64,000 bases of DNA, from NCBI RefSeq assembly GCF_003992595.1, contig NZ_RZNA01000040.1, positions 331,603-395,602 on the forward strand. Direction: 5' to 3'. Source of the stretch: Flagellimonas oceanensis. GTDB lineage: Bacteria; Bacteroidota; Bacteroidia; Flavobacteriales; Flavobacteriaceae. A program made the translations under genes and the position numbers. The notes beneath the pieces are model-generated. The model was not told where the DNA came from, made no database searches, and saw only the letters and a list, made by a program, of their open reading frames with translations. Position 1 is the first letter of the stretch. Every line of letters begins with the position of its first letter. Below, piece after piece: positions 55,258 to 63,951 of the stretch.

Positions 55258-56469
55258 ATGAAATATGACACAAACATACCCGAAAACTTTGAAAAAGCGG
55301 AAGAGCTGTCCGAATTGCTCGACAGCATCCTGAACATCATTACCATTGACAGTGCTTTTTTGTCCAGCAAGCAGAAGGAGGGCAATACCGAATACTATTT
55401 TCTTACCCTATTTGTGGATGTCAACAATGATCCTCTCCCTAATGAGATCCGTTCCCTAGTAGCCAAAAAAGGGAAAAAGCATCCCGATTTCAGGATAAGG
55501 GTCTACACGGAAAGCCAATCCGAGATAGGCCTTGAAAGGGGTTCGCTCTATTTCTTGGAACACTGCTGTCTGGGGGAAACTGTTTTTGCTCGCTTACAAG
55601 GAGGAAACATTATGGATTACCCCTCAATGGCATATGAGACCCTTGTCAAGAGGGCCATTCGATATCATAAATCGGAATTGGCAAAAGTAAATGCCTTTGC
55701 CAATACTGCCGACATCCTGATAAAGGAAGGGGATCATGCCATTGCCACCTTCAACATGCACCAGGCCTTTGAGCTTTCGTTCCGCTTCATTGAACAGATG
55801 TGCATAGGAAGGAGCATGGTAACACACAGTATCATCAGCCATATCAATTACTGCAAACATTTCTTTCCCACCCTACAGCCTTTTTTGGAATCTTCTGAGC
55901 CAAACAGCAATGAACTGTTGCTCCTATTGGAACATGCCTATAGCGTTGCCCGATATGGCAATGAATTTGAGATCACAAAGGTACAGGCCAAGGCCATCCA
56001 AACACAAATGAAGGATTTCATCCAAGAAGTCGAATCCATTTTCCATAGGCATCTTGATCAGTGCAAAGACCAAATTGAGGGAATCGGAAAGGATTTTGAG
56101 AAAGAATTCCCGAAAGCGATCGAGAACGCGGGGAACAATGATGAGACATCATTTGTTCGTCAATTGAAGGAACTGGAAAAAATGTGTTTCCATGCCTTGA
56201 AGCCCTATCTCCCTGAAAAGGGATTGTACAGCACGGAACTCATTACCGAGGGATACTGTGAAACCTCCTATATGATCTCGGATCTGATCAAGGTCTGTAT
56301 CACAGCTTTGGAAAACGAGAATTTCTCGACACGTTCCGTTCCCCAACCCCACAGTAATATTAGCGGGGTTCTCGGATATATACTTGACCTGATCCCCCAT
56401 GATGAAATGGAATTCTTGGACAAGGCCAGAAAACTGCTTTCGGAACAAAAGACAACCACAATCCAATAA
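55258..56469 (+). CDS. MNT-like plus HEPN-domain protein
   Basis: 403 aa. N-terminal about 125 residues have a nucleotidyltransferase-like arrangement (YYFLTLFVDVNNDPLPNEIR, FRIRVYTESQSEIGL) but no clear GSxxxGxxxxxSDID motif, so probably inactive. Residues about 140-270 fit a HEPN domain (LIKEGDHAIATFNMHQAFELSFRFIEQM and LLEHAYSVARYGNEFEIT, resembling the HEPN RY/ARYP end). The last about 110 residues form a separate module that is repeated in the 56480 product. It starts a three-gene operon. Confidence 0.7.
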   Translation: MKYDTNIPENFEKAEELSELLDSILNIITIDSAFLSSKQKEGNTEYYFLTLFVDVNNDPLPNEIRSLVAKKGKKHPDFRIRVYTESQSEIGLERGSLYFLEHCCLGETVFARLQGGNIMDYPSMAYETLVKRAIRYHKSELAKVNAFANTADILIKEGDHAIATFNMHQAFELSFRFIEQMCIGRSMVTHSIISHINYCKHFFPTLQPFLESSEPNSNELLLLLEHAYSVARYGNEFEITKVQAKAIQTQMKDFIQEVESIFHRHLDQCKDQIEGIGKDFEKEFPKAIENAGNNDETSFVRQLKELEKMCFHALKPYLPEKGLYSTELITEGYCETSYMISDLIKVCITALENENFSTRSVPQPHSNISGVLGYILDLIPHDEMEFLDKARKLLSEQKTTTIQ

Positions 56470-56479
56470 ATCCATTTCC

Positions 56480-56836
56480 ATGAAATCAAAGAAGAAAAGG
56501 TTAAAGACCTTGGAAGAGATACAACAGCTCAGGAACAATCTTTCGGGACTGTTGGGGAACAAAAAATCCATCGATCCCAATAGAAATTATGTGACTTTCG
56601 AGGTCAGGGACAACAACCATCTTTTGACGCAGATCATCAGTCTTTTGGAGGTTTGCGTGTTTGCCCTTGATGGAGAGGGAATGATGTTGTTTCCTGCCAA
56701 CCAAAATGCATCAAAAGAGGACAGTGTGATCCAAGTATTGGAAATGGTATTGAGCATCCTTCCGGATAGCCAATTGTACTTTATGGACAAGCTGGACGAA
56801 AAGCTGTCAGAACTTGAAAACAAAAAAAATCCATGA
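56480..56836 (+). CDS. Small protein homologous to the C-terminus of the HEPN protein
   Basis: 118 aa from the ATG at 56480 (MKSKKKRLKTLEEIQQL); the ORF-track start at 56399 lies in the HEPN gene. The C-terminal parts read LLEVCVFALDGEGMMLF and VIQVLEMVLSILPDSQLYFMDKLDEKLSELE. The HEPN protein has LIKVCITALENENFS and VLGYILDLIPHDEMEFLDKARKLLSEQ in the same order. The family is otherwise unknown to me. It lies 10 nt after the HEPN gene and overlaps the next by ATGA. Confidence 0.6.
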   Translation: MKSKKKRLKTLEEIQQLRNNLSGLLGNKKSIDPNRNYVTFEVRDNNHLLTQIISLLEVCVFALDGEGMMLFPANQNASKEDSVIQVLEMVLSILPDSQLYFMDKLDEKLSELENKKNP

Positions 56837-57180
56837 ACCCAAACGAAGAAAAGCTCCTAAAGGATTTAAGATTCCACGGGAGCGACCATACTCCAACATT
56901 GGTTCCCCACCCATGGTTCAAGAACAAGTTCCAACCCACGTTCTTTTACCTTGACGGTCATGCCGACCTATTGTTGACCGTGCGAGCATTGCTATACCTT
57001 TCCATGAGGGCAATAAATCCAGAGCTTGGCTCGGATGAAGTAATGGAAAGGAACGAAGAGGAATTCATCCATCAGGCGATGACCATTGCAAACCGATTGA
57101 TGCCGGTCGGGGAAGAAGCTTTGATGGATCATTTGAACCTATTTTATCGGGAAGAAAAGAAAGCCAAAGGAGACGTTTGA
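56833..57180 (+). CDS. Small protein of unknown function, last gene of the HEPN operon
   Basis: 115 aa: MNPNEEKLLKDLRFHGSDHTPTLVPHPWFKNKF, then an acidic helical tail with NPELGSDEVMERNEEEFIHQAMTIANRLM. No family is recognised. Coupled to the 56480 gene by ATGA. A 62-bp repeat array follows. Confidence 0.55.
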   Translation: MNPNEEKLLKDLRFHGSDHTPTLVPHPWFKNKFQPTFFYLDGHADLLLTVRALLYLSMRAINPELGSDEVMERNEEEFIHQAMTIANRLMPVGEEALMDHLNLFYREEKKAKGDV

Positions 57181-57937
57181 TCTAGGAATTACAAAAGCAT
57201 TTTTACCTCAAACAAGCAGTTGTTTTTATGATTTTTATGCTAAAAATTCCTTGATTTTACTGGGCTAAGAGCATTTTTACGCTAAAAATGGGCTTAACCC
57301 TTAAATTTCAGATGGTTAAAAGATTGAAGACATATCCATGCTTGATCCTAACGCCAAATAATCATTTTTTCATCAAAAATTCCTTGATTTTACTGGGCTG
57401 AGAGCATTTTTTCACCAAAAATGGGAAAATGGTCGCTAAAATGAATACCCCCATCGTGATACTGCTATAGATATTCTTGAACAAACCTCAAAAAAGCATT
57501 TTTCCGTGAAAAATTCATTGATTTTACTGGGCCGAGAGTACTTTTCCGTGAAAAACTCTTTAATTCCAATTAAATAATATTTTCAAAAATCTCACTAAAA
57601 ATGGGCTTTTCCGAAGGAAAATGAATCAATAGCATCGCGCCAGCGTGCTATCCTCTTGCTTTACATTTTTCTTTTGCGAAGCAAAACAAAAAAGAAAGCG
57701 ATCAAGTTTGGAATCCAAATCATCCATTCGATGGAATTATTCAACCTCTTACGGAATTCCACATTTTCTAGTTTATTGAAAATTCTTACATTTAGCTCAA
57801 TCCCCTATAATTATAGTGAGCCAAGTAAAACTATGCTTTATTTAAAGCTTGGGCATAGCCAACTAAATTGGTAGTAGATGCCGATAAAGTAGTATATATA
57901 ATCAAGGTGTGTTTAATTCTGAGGAACATTCTGCTAA
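57181..57937. other. 757-nt intergenic region with a repeat array
   Basis: Contains three 62-bp repeats (57231-57292, 57364-57425, 57498-57558), a degenerate half unit at about 57197 and another at about 57580-57605, a GCGAAGC hairpin near 57667 and a perfect palindrome CTATAATTATAG at 57805-57816. No gene is supported; the ORF 57656-57874 has no supporting features. Confidence 0.6.
57231..57558. repeat. Three-copy 62-bp repeat, period 133-134 bp
   Basis: Copies: 57231-57292, 57364-57425 and 57498-57558 (61 bp). Core shared: TTGATTTTACTGGGC followed by nGAGAG-like. Each core is flanked by small hairpins ATTTTT-loop-AAAAAT. Copies 1 and 2 end AAAAATGGG. Spacers of 71 and 72 nt are unrelated to each other. 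Loops within one copy resemble each other: ATGC/ACGC, CATC/CACC, CCGTG/CCGTG. Function unknown. Confidence 0.75.
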
Positions 57938-59230
57938 ATGAAAATTGGAAGAAATGATATATGTCCATGTGGAAGTGGATTGAAATACAAAAAATGCTGT
58001 ATGAAAAAGGATTCAACATTAGCTATTCCCAAAAATGATTTCTCGGTAGATGAAATCATATCATTTCTAGAGATTGGATTAAAAAACATTAATTCCGTTA
58101 ACAGTAAGGTTTCGAATATTTCTGTTAAGCAGATTAAACTACTTAATGGAAAAACATTGGAATGTCAATTTTATGCAGAATCGGAGAATTCAATTGATCT
58201 TAAGGCTGAGATTAGTTCTGTAATGGGAGCTCTTCATGGCTTTTTTAAGGATGATTCATTCAGGAATATTCAACTTGATTATTATGCAGTTAGAGCATAT
58301 AATAGCTCAGATATTGAAATAATGCATGCTATTTCATCAACGGAATCTGCAGCTATGATTGGGAATGGAAAAGCAATTGATTGGATGAAATCTACAATAT
58401 TTCAAGAAAATACAAAAGATTACAGATTGGCAATTGCTAAACGACAAATTTCTGATATCGAAAATGCACTAAGGAAAGTTATTGTAAATAGGTTGTCCTC
58501 AAAGCACGGTTCTGACTGGTTTAGGTTATCATTGGGTAAGAAGCTCTTTGAAATTATCAAAGGAACTTATAAAAATCAATTTGGAGAAGAAATTGAAGAT
58601 GGTAAAGTTCTGATAGAGTATACATTTGTTCTACAGTTAAAGAAAATAATTTGCACCAATTGGAAAGACTTTTCTGACTTATTTGCAAATAAGATTGAGT
58701 TTGAAAACCTTATTAGTGAGTTAAACGAAATTAGAAGAGAAGAGGCTCACAATCGAGATGTTTCTGTGATCCATTTGGATAGGCTTAAAATAATCTATGA
58801 GTTTATGCTTCTTGGAATAACTGAAAAATATTCAGGAATAATTCCAAATTACTTAATAGATAACTGGAAAATCCAATTAAAAGAAATTATGCTTCCAAAA
58901 CCAGATTTACCATATTCTGATTCGGACGTGCTTAATGAAACAAATCAGCAATTGAAGCTTATAAAATCGCTAACAAATCTTCAATGTTTGATAAATCATA
59001 TAAAAAATCGGGAAGATAAAGTAAAAAGTGTAGTTGTTCCTGTGCAAAAGAAAAAAACGCATGATGAACTTTTGACGATTCTTTTAAATTATAGAATACT
59101 ACATGAAGAATTACTGGAAAGTGGAAAAAAAGGAGTTTTATCGATTGTGGAGAATAAACAAAAAGAGATAGATGAGTATAGTAAAAAACTGCATGAATTC
59201 TCGAAAAGATATGTATTTGAAGAGTCCTGA
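57938..59230 (+). CDS. SEC-C motif protein with HEPN-like RNase motif
   Basis: 430 aa. The N-terminus [21 protein letters not shown] is a SEC-C zinc motif (CxCx8CC). Residues about 25-235 are not recognised. Around residues 260-285 [29 protein letters not shown] contains R266-x4-H271, a HEPN-type RNase motif (R-X4-6-H), in a helix pattern like Swt1-type HEPN. The rest is helical. I infer an RNA-cleaving stress or defence protein. The gene is AT-rich and not coupled to neighbours. Confidence 0.65.
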   Translation: MKIGRNDICPCGSGLKYKKCCMKKDSTLAIPKNDFSVDEIISFLEIGLKNINSVNSKVSNISVKQIKLLNGKTLECQFYAESENSIDLKAEISSVMGALHGFFKDDSFRNIQLDYYAVRAYNSSDIEIMHAISSTESAAMIGNGKAIDWMKSTIFQENTKDYRLAIAKRQISDIENALRKVIVNRLSSKHGSDWFRLSLGKKLFEIIKGTYKNQFGEEIEDGKVLIEYTFVLQLKKIICTNWKDFSDLFANKIEFENLISELNEIRREEAHNRDVSVIHLDRLKIIYEFMLLGITEKYSGIIPNYLIDNWKIQLKEIMLPKPDLPYSDSDVLNETNQQLKLIKSLTNLQCLINHIKNREDKVKSVVVPVQKKKTHDELLTILLNYRILHEELLESGKKGVLSIVENKQKEIDEYSKKLHEFSKRYVFEES

Positions 59231-59384
59231 GAATGAATTAAACATGACAAAAATATAGGTCATTTAGCGGATGGTGTTAAGTTTGAGTATGTTAACATAT
59301 AATAAAATATATAGTGGTTAGACAAGTTGACGTTTCAAAATGCCAAACGCCCCATAATCAAACCGTTGGCGCTAATATGTATTT

Positions 59385-60341
59385 ATGAGCAACACAAGAT
59401 CAGAACAAGAAGTAATAGGACTAAGAGTTGTTGGTCAGTTTGTCCGTGAAAAATGGAAATGTAGATTTCAAGAACTTGATGCAAGAAATGATGACGGTAT
59501 TGATGGAATAGTTTTTTTTGCGAAGAACGGAGAAGCAAGTGGTGAAACGGCCTTTGTTCAAGTAAAATGCGGGCCTAGCTATAAAGTTGATCAAAAGAAA
59601 AATCAAAATAGCTTCAAGTTAAGACTAGGCATTGATTATATTGAAACACATAGGCCTAGATGGCATAGATACCCTGGACCAGTGATTTTAATTTATGTTG
59701 ATTCTTCAACTAATGACATTCTTCCGCACGCTTGGTGGGCTGACCTTAAACAAAACGACACATACGATCTTTACTACAAGTCCTATTTAACCATAGATAA
59801 GTTATCTCGATTTGGGGAGCATTCTAAAGGTTTTATTAAAAACCTTTGCACTCATCACCTTGATCACGATTTGGAGAGTGTAGAGCTTAAACCAAAAGAT
59901 TTTGAATATATCGATTTAACCCAACCACTCAAGAAAACTGCATGGAAAGAATATAAAAATATAGCAGGCGTTTATAACAACCCCACATTAGGAAAAATAA
60001 CTGTGAATAGAGTAGGGTGGAAGCATATTACGAGAAAAGGAAGAAAGCCGCTTCATATACATCAATCCTTCGAACTCTTAGGTGCTTTGAAATCGATACT
60101 TACTTCTACGAAACGATATGAATACACTAAATTATTAGAGAAATATGAGAAACATTCAAATACAATAATCATTGATAATATTAGCTTAAGGGCAAAAGTT
60201 ACATTTCCCCACAGATATCAAGGAGTAGTTGTGGTAATGCTAAAAAGGAAAAGGCTTTTCAATAAAAATGGAAAAGCAAATACAGCGAAAATTTGGTTTT
60301 ATTCAATTTTTGAATCAAGAAGGGGGAAAGGGGTTTTTTAA
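59385..60341 (+). CDS. DUF4365 protein with PD-(D/E)XK-like nuclease motif
   Basis: 318 aa. N-terminal DUF4365: EQEVIGLRVVGQFVREKWKC, then DARNDDGIDGIVFF with Asp40 and AFVQVKCG with Q59-V-K61, following the D...QxK pattern of the nuclease fold. The C-terminal half (NPTLGKITVNRVGWKHITRKGRKP) is not recognised. DUF4365 proteins are often encoded in defence or mobile loci. Single gene with GTTGGC/GCCAAC-type sites on both sides. Confidence 0.78.
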   Translation: MSNTRSEQEVIGLRVVGQFVREKWKCRFQELDARNDDGIDGIVFFAKNGEASGETAFVQVKCGPSYKVDQKKNQNSFKLRLGIDYIETHRPRWHRYPGPVILIYVDSSTNDILPHAWWADLKQNDTYDLYYKSYLTIDKLSRFGEHSKGFIKNLCTHHLDHDLESVELKPKDFEYIDLTQPLKKTAWKEYKNIAGVYNNPTLGKITVNRVGWKHITRKGRKPLHIHQSFELLGALKSILTSTKRYEYTKLLEKYEKHSNTIIIDNISLRAKVTFPHRYQGVVVVMLKRKRLFNKNGKANTAKIWFYSIFESRRGKGVF

Positions 60342-60627
60342 TAAAAAAGGCCACTAAATGCTTCTAAGAACTAAAACGTCTTTTCGGAAGAATTACGCAA
60401 AGTGACCTAAAAAGGTCTTTACTCTTCTTGTATGCATCAGTGGCCCGGCCAACGACAAAGATAAAAAAATACTAGCGCCAACAAATACTATACGTAATGG
60501 GGGTCTTGGTACTAAAATGAAATAAAAGTAACATCAACAAACATTTAGGTGAGTCAACTGTAAAGTGCTTTTTAATCTAGCACTACGTATAGCCAAACCG
60601 TTGTAGTGAATTTGACAAAAGAACAAG
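60342..60627. other. Intergenic region with cassette-like paired motifs
   Basis: 286 nt. CTATACGTAATG (about 60488) pairs imperfectly with CACTACGTATAG (about 60581). Outside these lie GCGCCAACA (about 60476) and AAACCGTTGTAG (about 60596), which also pair in part. This nested arrangement resembles attC-like recombination sites. No gene or RNA is otherwise seen. Confidence 0.45.
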
Positions 60628-61323
60628 ATGAGATTAAATAATAAAGAATTATTTGAATTGTTAAGCGAAAAAGGAATACATCATCTCTATCACGCTAACA
60701 CAGTTAGAACATCGAGGACTTTTATTGAACAAGGGGGATTATTGTCAAGAGGAGCTGTTGAATCAAAAGGATTAGAACAAACGCCACAATCTTCAGATGA
60801 AATTGACAAAATTTTTGAAGTATGGAATGATGTCTTTTTAGACACTGTTGATTTACACACCTATTTCAATCGTCAAAATTATTATGGCCCCGTTTTGTTC
60901 AAATTGACGACTGAATTTTTGAATGAACTTGATATAGAAATATGGGTAACTAAGGACAATCCCATAAATTGGAACCAAGAAATGACAACAGAGGAAAAAT
61001 ATTTTTCCTCTTTAGCTGAATTAAAGAAAAACTGGGATTCCTATGCTCGTCAAAGGAAAATGACTACGATTAAAAATAATACAGAGCCCATACTTTTGGA
61101 TTACGTTGAAGAAGTAATTTATGACAATCCAGGAGTTATGAACGAAGAAACAGGTGTTGTTTTCTTTAATCAAGGAATGGCTGACTTAAAAGAATCTTTA
61201 AAAGTTAATCCACCATTTAAAAATAAATTTAAGACAAGAAACTGTAGCGGATGTTTTTGCAGGAGTAATTATCTGTACCAACATACAATACCCGAATTGA
61301 ATAGACTTTTCTTATCAAATTAA
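60628..61323 (+). CDS. Possible DarT-like ADP-ribosyltransferase
   Basis: 231 aa. LYHANTVRTSRTFIEQGGLLSRGAVE near residues 20-45 resembles the LYHxTxxxNLxSIxxxGLLSR opening of DarT (DUF4433), and DLHTYFNRQNYYGPVLFKL resembles its YFxPxxPML segment. I do not see a certain catalytic Glu, so the assignment is tentative. The C-terminus has CSGCFC. No macrodomain antitoxin (DarG) is next to it. It is 5 nt before the zinc-ribbon gene and probably co-transcribed. Confidence 0.4.
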   Translation: MRLNNKELFELLSEKGIHHLYHANTVRTSRTFIEQGGLLSRGAVESKGLEQTPQSSDEIDKIFEVWNDVFLDTVDLHTYFNRQNYYGPVLFKLTTEFLNELDIEIWVTKDNPINWNQEMTTEEKYFSSLAELKKNWDSYARQRKMTTIKNNTEPILLDYVEEVIYDNPGVMNEETGVVFFNQGMADLKESLKVNPPFKNKFKTRNCSGCFCRSNYLYQHTIPELNRLFLSN

Positions 61324-61328
61324 AAATT

Positions 61329-61544
61329 ATGGAAAAAATTAATGTAGAATGCAAAAATTGTCATTCAGAATCGGAAATCCGAGAGGAAAAATTGATGTTT
61401 TCAGAAATAAAAATAATGGAAGAAGCCTACTGTCCAGAATGTGAGGAAAAAATTTATGAGGGAGAAACAGATGGATGGTTTCACGTTCAAAAATTAGGAA
61501 AAAAAGATAGAGCTGACGAGGAATGTGTTTATCCAATGCCTTAA
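61329..61544 (+). CDS. Small zinc-ribbon protein
   Basis: 71 aa. CKNC (residues about 8-11) and CPEC (about 35-38) form a two-CxxC zinc ribbon; the rest is acidic (EEKIYEGETDGWFHVQKLGKK). It follows the putative ADP-ribosyltransferase by 5 nt and could be its cognate partner; this is inference from position only. Confidence 0.55.
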   Translation: MEKINVECKNCHSESEIREEKLMFSEIKIMEEAYCPECEEKIYEGETDGWFHVQKLGKKDRADEECVYPMP

Positions 61545-61699
61545 AAAAAATGAACTAAAACAAAGATGGCTGTAATTCATTGTAGTTTTTTGCCACGCCA
61601 AAATAAAAGCATAAATCAGACTGCTGGATTTCGAGGCAATAATCGTGCGGATAATTCCACAACGAAGCCACAGAGACCATTGCACATAATCCTTAAAAA

Positions 61700-62413
61700 A
61701 TGAACGCTAATTCAAAAATCAAATCTGAAGACAGATGCTATTGGTGCGGAAAACAGGCAGTAGGATATGATCACGTTCCACCTCAAAATTTATTTCCTAA
61801 AGGACATCGAAATGAATTAATAACCGTTACAGCTTGTAAAGAGCATAATCAAGAACTATCAAAAATTGATGAAAGAATGAGAATAAATTTAATAATGCTT
61901 TCTCATAAATCAAATGCTGCTCGAAAACTCTTTAATGAGAAAATTTTAAAAGGAATTCAGAGAAAAGAAAGTAAGGGATTAGGAATAGATATTGCGAATA
62001 ATATATTTGAAAAGCCAGAAGGAGGTGGCTATATTCGTGTGAATTCAAAACATTTGCACATCTATTTTGAAAAAATAATCCGTGGACTTTATTTCAACAT
62101 TTACAGAAAACATTTTCAAGGTAGCACACATCATTTTTGGAATGGATTTAACGATTTAAGCTTATCCGCAAATACACATTTTTATTATTTCGAAATTGAA
62201 AAAAAGTACTCTGAAAACTGGATTAACGGAAAATGCAAGAACAAAGAGGTTTTTGATTACAAATATTATTACTGCAATATTGAAAAGCAATTCTTTGTGA
62301 TTATGGACTTTTACGAAACCCATAAAGTTATTGGAATTAGTATTCCAGAAGGAAGGGATATAGAAGATTATGGATTGGACATTGAAAAACATTTGAATAT
62401 AAAATTGCAGTAA
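61700..62413 (+). CDS. HNH-like zinc protein
   Basis: 237 aa. N-terminal CYWCGKQAVGYDHVPPQNLFPKG and then ACKEHNQELSKIDE make the CxxC...DHVPP...C..HN arrangement of HNH-type endonuclease domains. The remaining about 160 residues are rich in aromatics (HFYYFEIEKKYSENWINGKCKN) and unknown. A single gene in the AT-rich region; DNA or RNA cleavage is inferred, not shown. Confidence 0.6.
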   Translation: MNANSKIKSEDRCYWCGKQAVGYDHVPPQNLFPKGHRNELITVTACKEHNQELSKIDERMRINLIMLSHKSNAARKLFNEKILKGIQRKESKGLGIDIANNIFEKPEGGGYIRVNSKHLHIYFEKIIRGLYFNIYRKHFQGSTHHFWNGFNDLSLSANTHFYYFEIEKKYSENWINGKCKNKEVFDYKYYYCNIEKQFFVIMDFYETHKVIGISIPEGRDIEDYGLDIEKHLNIKLQ

Positions 62414-62419
62414 GGTACA

Positions 62420-62785
62420 ATGAGCAAAATGTTAAATAAATGGTATTTAAGTATGTTCATCATTCCAATTGTTCTTACTTATCTTACCACCTATATCAAG
62501 CTACCAGACATATTTAGTAATTGGGAATATTCAATTATTGCCTCACTGACCATCTTAAGTGGTATTTTATTTTACGAGATTATAACTCTTAAAAGAGAAT
62601 TAACAAGATTAAGTGAAAAACCAAAAAAATCCGATAAAAAAATAGTTCGTGAATTATTGGAAACACTGAATATTGACAAATTTCACGAAGATATTGTAAG
62701 ACAAGATGCTTGGAATGGATATCATCGAGAGGATATTTATAGAATAATTGAGTTTCAAGAAAAAGCAAAACTCATCGGATTGTAG
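62420..62785 (+). pseudogene. Membrane protein gene truncated at the 3' end by the IS element
   Basis: 121 aa as read. Two hydrophobic helices (WYLSMFIIPIVLTYLTTYI, YSIIASLTILSGILFYEII) and a soluble tail with FHEDIVRQDAWNGYHREDIYRIIEFQ. It is 6 nt after the HNH-like gene. The final Leu codon is completed and the stop codon TAG (62783-62785) supplied by the left end of the IS, so the native C-terminus is lost. How many residues are lost cannot be told. Confidence 0.7.
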
Positions 62786-62833
62786 ATACCCCAAAAATTA
62801 GGGCAGTAAGTTTAATCATTAAATTTACTGAAT

Positions 62834-63109
62834 ATGACACGAAGAAAGTTTACCCCGAAGTTCAAGACCAAGGTGGTATTGGAAGCCTTGAAAGAGCGGC
62901 ATAGCCTTGCCGAACTTGCCCAGAAGTACGAGATACACCCGACCCAGATCAGCGCATGGAAGCGCGATTTCCTCGATGGGGCCGAGCAGGTGTTCGAATC
63001 GGGCAAGAAGGATGCCCGCAGCGAGACCGAAAGGGAGAAGGACAAACTTCTAAAGGCCATAGGCCAGTTGAAGGTCGAGAACGATTTTTTAAAGGACGCC
63101 TTGCGCTGA
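62834..63109 (+). CDS. IS3-family transposase OrfA
   Basis: 91 aa. N-terminal HTH_Tnp_1 MTRRKFTPKFKTKVVLEALKE... HSLAELAQKYEIHPTQISAWKRDFL binds the IS ends; a leucine-zipper-like tail ends QLKVENDFLKDALR. At TTTTTTA (63085-63091) a -1 slip makes the OrfAB fusion of about 372 residues. Confidence 0.93.
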   Translation: MTRRKFTPKFKTKVVLEALKERHSLAELAQKYEIHPTQISAWKRDFLDGAEQVFESGKKDARSETEREKDKLLKAIGQLKVENDFLKDALR

Positions 63110-63951
63110 GACCACTCTCCGAACGCAGAAAAATGATACGCAAGGGTCATTCCAAGATGAGCATTGTAAAACAATGCGAAACATTGTCGGTCCATCGTTC
63201 CGGGCTGTACTATAAGCCCAGGGGCGAGACCGAACTGAACCTGAAGCTCATGCGGGAGATGGACGAACATTATCTCCACCACCCTTTCAAAGGGGCCAAG
63301 CGGATGCACATCTGGCTGACCAAAGACAAAGGCTATAAAGTGAGCAGGAACCGGATCGAACGGCTCTATTACAAGGTAATGGGGCTTAGGGCGGTACTTC
63401 CGGGAAAGCACACCTCCCGAAGGTGCAAGGACCACAAAACGTATCCCTACCTGCTACGCAACCTGACAGTTGACAGGCCCAATCAGGTATGGGCAACCGA
63501 CATCACCTATATCCCCATGCAACAGGGATATCTCTACCTGGTGGCCATCATCGACCTGCACAGCCGCTATGTCCTGAACTGGAGCGTGTCCAATTCCATG
63601 GATGCCCAATGGTGCAGGGAAACATTGGAAGAGGCCATAGGTGAGCACGGGACACCTGAGATCCTCAATACGGACCAGGGGAGCCAGTTCACCGCCGAGG
63701 AGTTCGCCAATTATGTTTTGGGCCAGGGAATACGCCTGAGCATGGACGGTAAGGGAAGGGCCACGGACAATGCCTTTATCGAAAGGCTATGGAGGAATGT
63801 AAAATACGAGAAGATATACCTGAACCCTCCAAGGGACGGTATGGACCTTTATCTGTTATTGGCAGAGTACTTTGATTATTACAACCATGAAAGAAGACAC
63901 CAGTCCATCGACTATGAAAGACCTATCGATCTATTTAAGAGAGCGGCTTGA
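63091..63951 (+). CDS. IS3-family transposase OrfB (DDE catalytic part, read by -1 frameshift)
   Basis: 286 residues after the slip; the ORF-track start at 62956 lies in the OrfA gene out of frame. Order: HTH_21 (KMSIVKQCETLSVHRSGLYY), then rve integrase core with DDE: QVWATDITYIP, LNTDQGSQFTAEEF and ERLWRNVKYEKIYL. The end is NHERRHQSIDYERPIDLFKRA, typical. Complete, no stop or frameshift beyond the programmed one. Confidence 0.93.
   Translation, partial: KGRLALRPLSERRKMIRKGHSKMSIVKQCETLSVHRSGLYYKPRGETELNLKLMREMDEHYLHHPFKGAKRMHIWLTKDKGYKVSRNRIERLYYKVMGLRAVLPGKHTSRRCKDHKTYPYLLRNLTVDRPNQVWATDITYIPMQQGYLYLVAIIDLHSRYVLNWSVSNSMDAQWCRETLEEAIGEHGTPEILNTDQGSQFTAEEFANYVLGQGIRLSMDGKGRATDNAFIERLWRNVKYEKIYLNPPRDGMDLYLLLAEYFDYYNHERRHQSIDYERPIDLFKRAA

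Noticed and set aside
57231-57558. CRISPR array
   Set aside because: Only three repeats of about 62 bp with 71-72 nt spacers, hairpin-rich, and no cas genes. CRISPR repeats are usually 24-48 bp with 26-50 nt spacers.
57656-57874. 72-aa ORF in the repeat-array gap
   Set aside because: No domain, no RBS, and it runs through hairpins and AT-rich sequence.
59231-60627. Classical integron attC sites
   Set aside because: Nested inverted arms are present, but the GTTRRRY/RYYYAAC cores do not fit and no integrase gene is seen; kept only as a cassette-like finding.
62956-63090. N-terminal part of the track ORF as an independent OrfB start
   Set aside because: It overlaps OrfA out of frame and has no transposase similarity; OrfB is best explained by the -1 slip at TTTTTTA.
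62812-63435. 207-aa minus-strand ORF over the IS
   Set aside because: Antisense shadow of the transposase genes.
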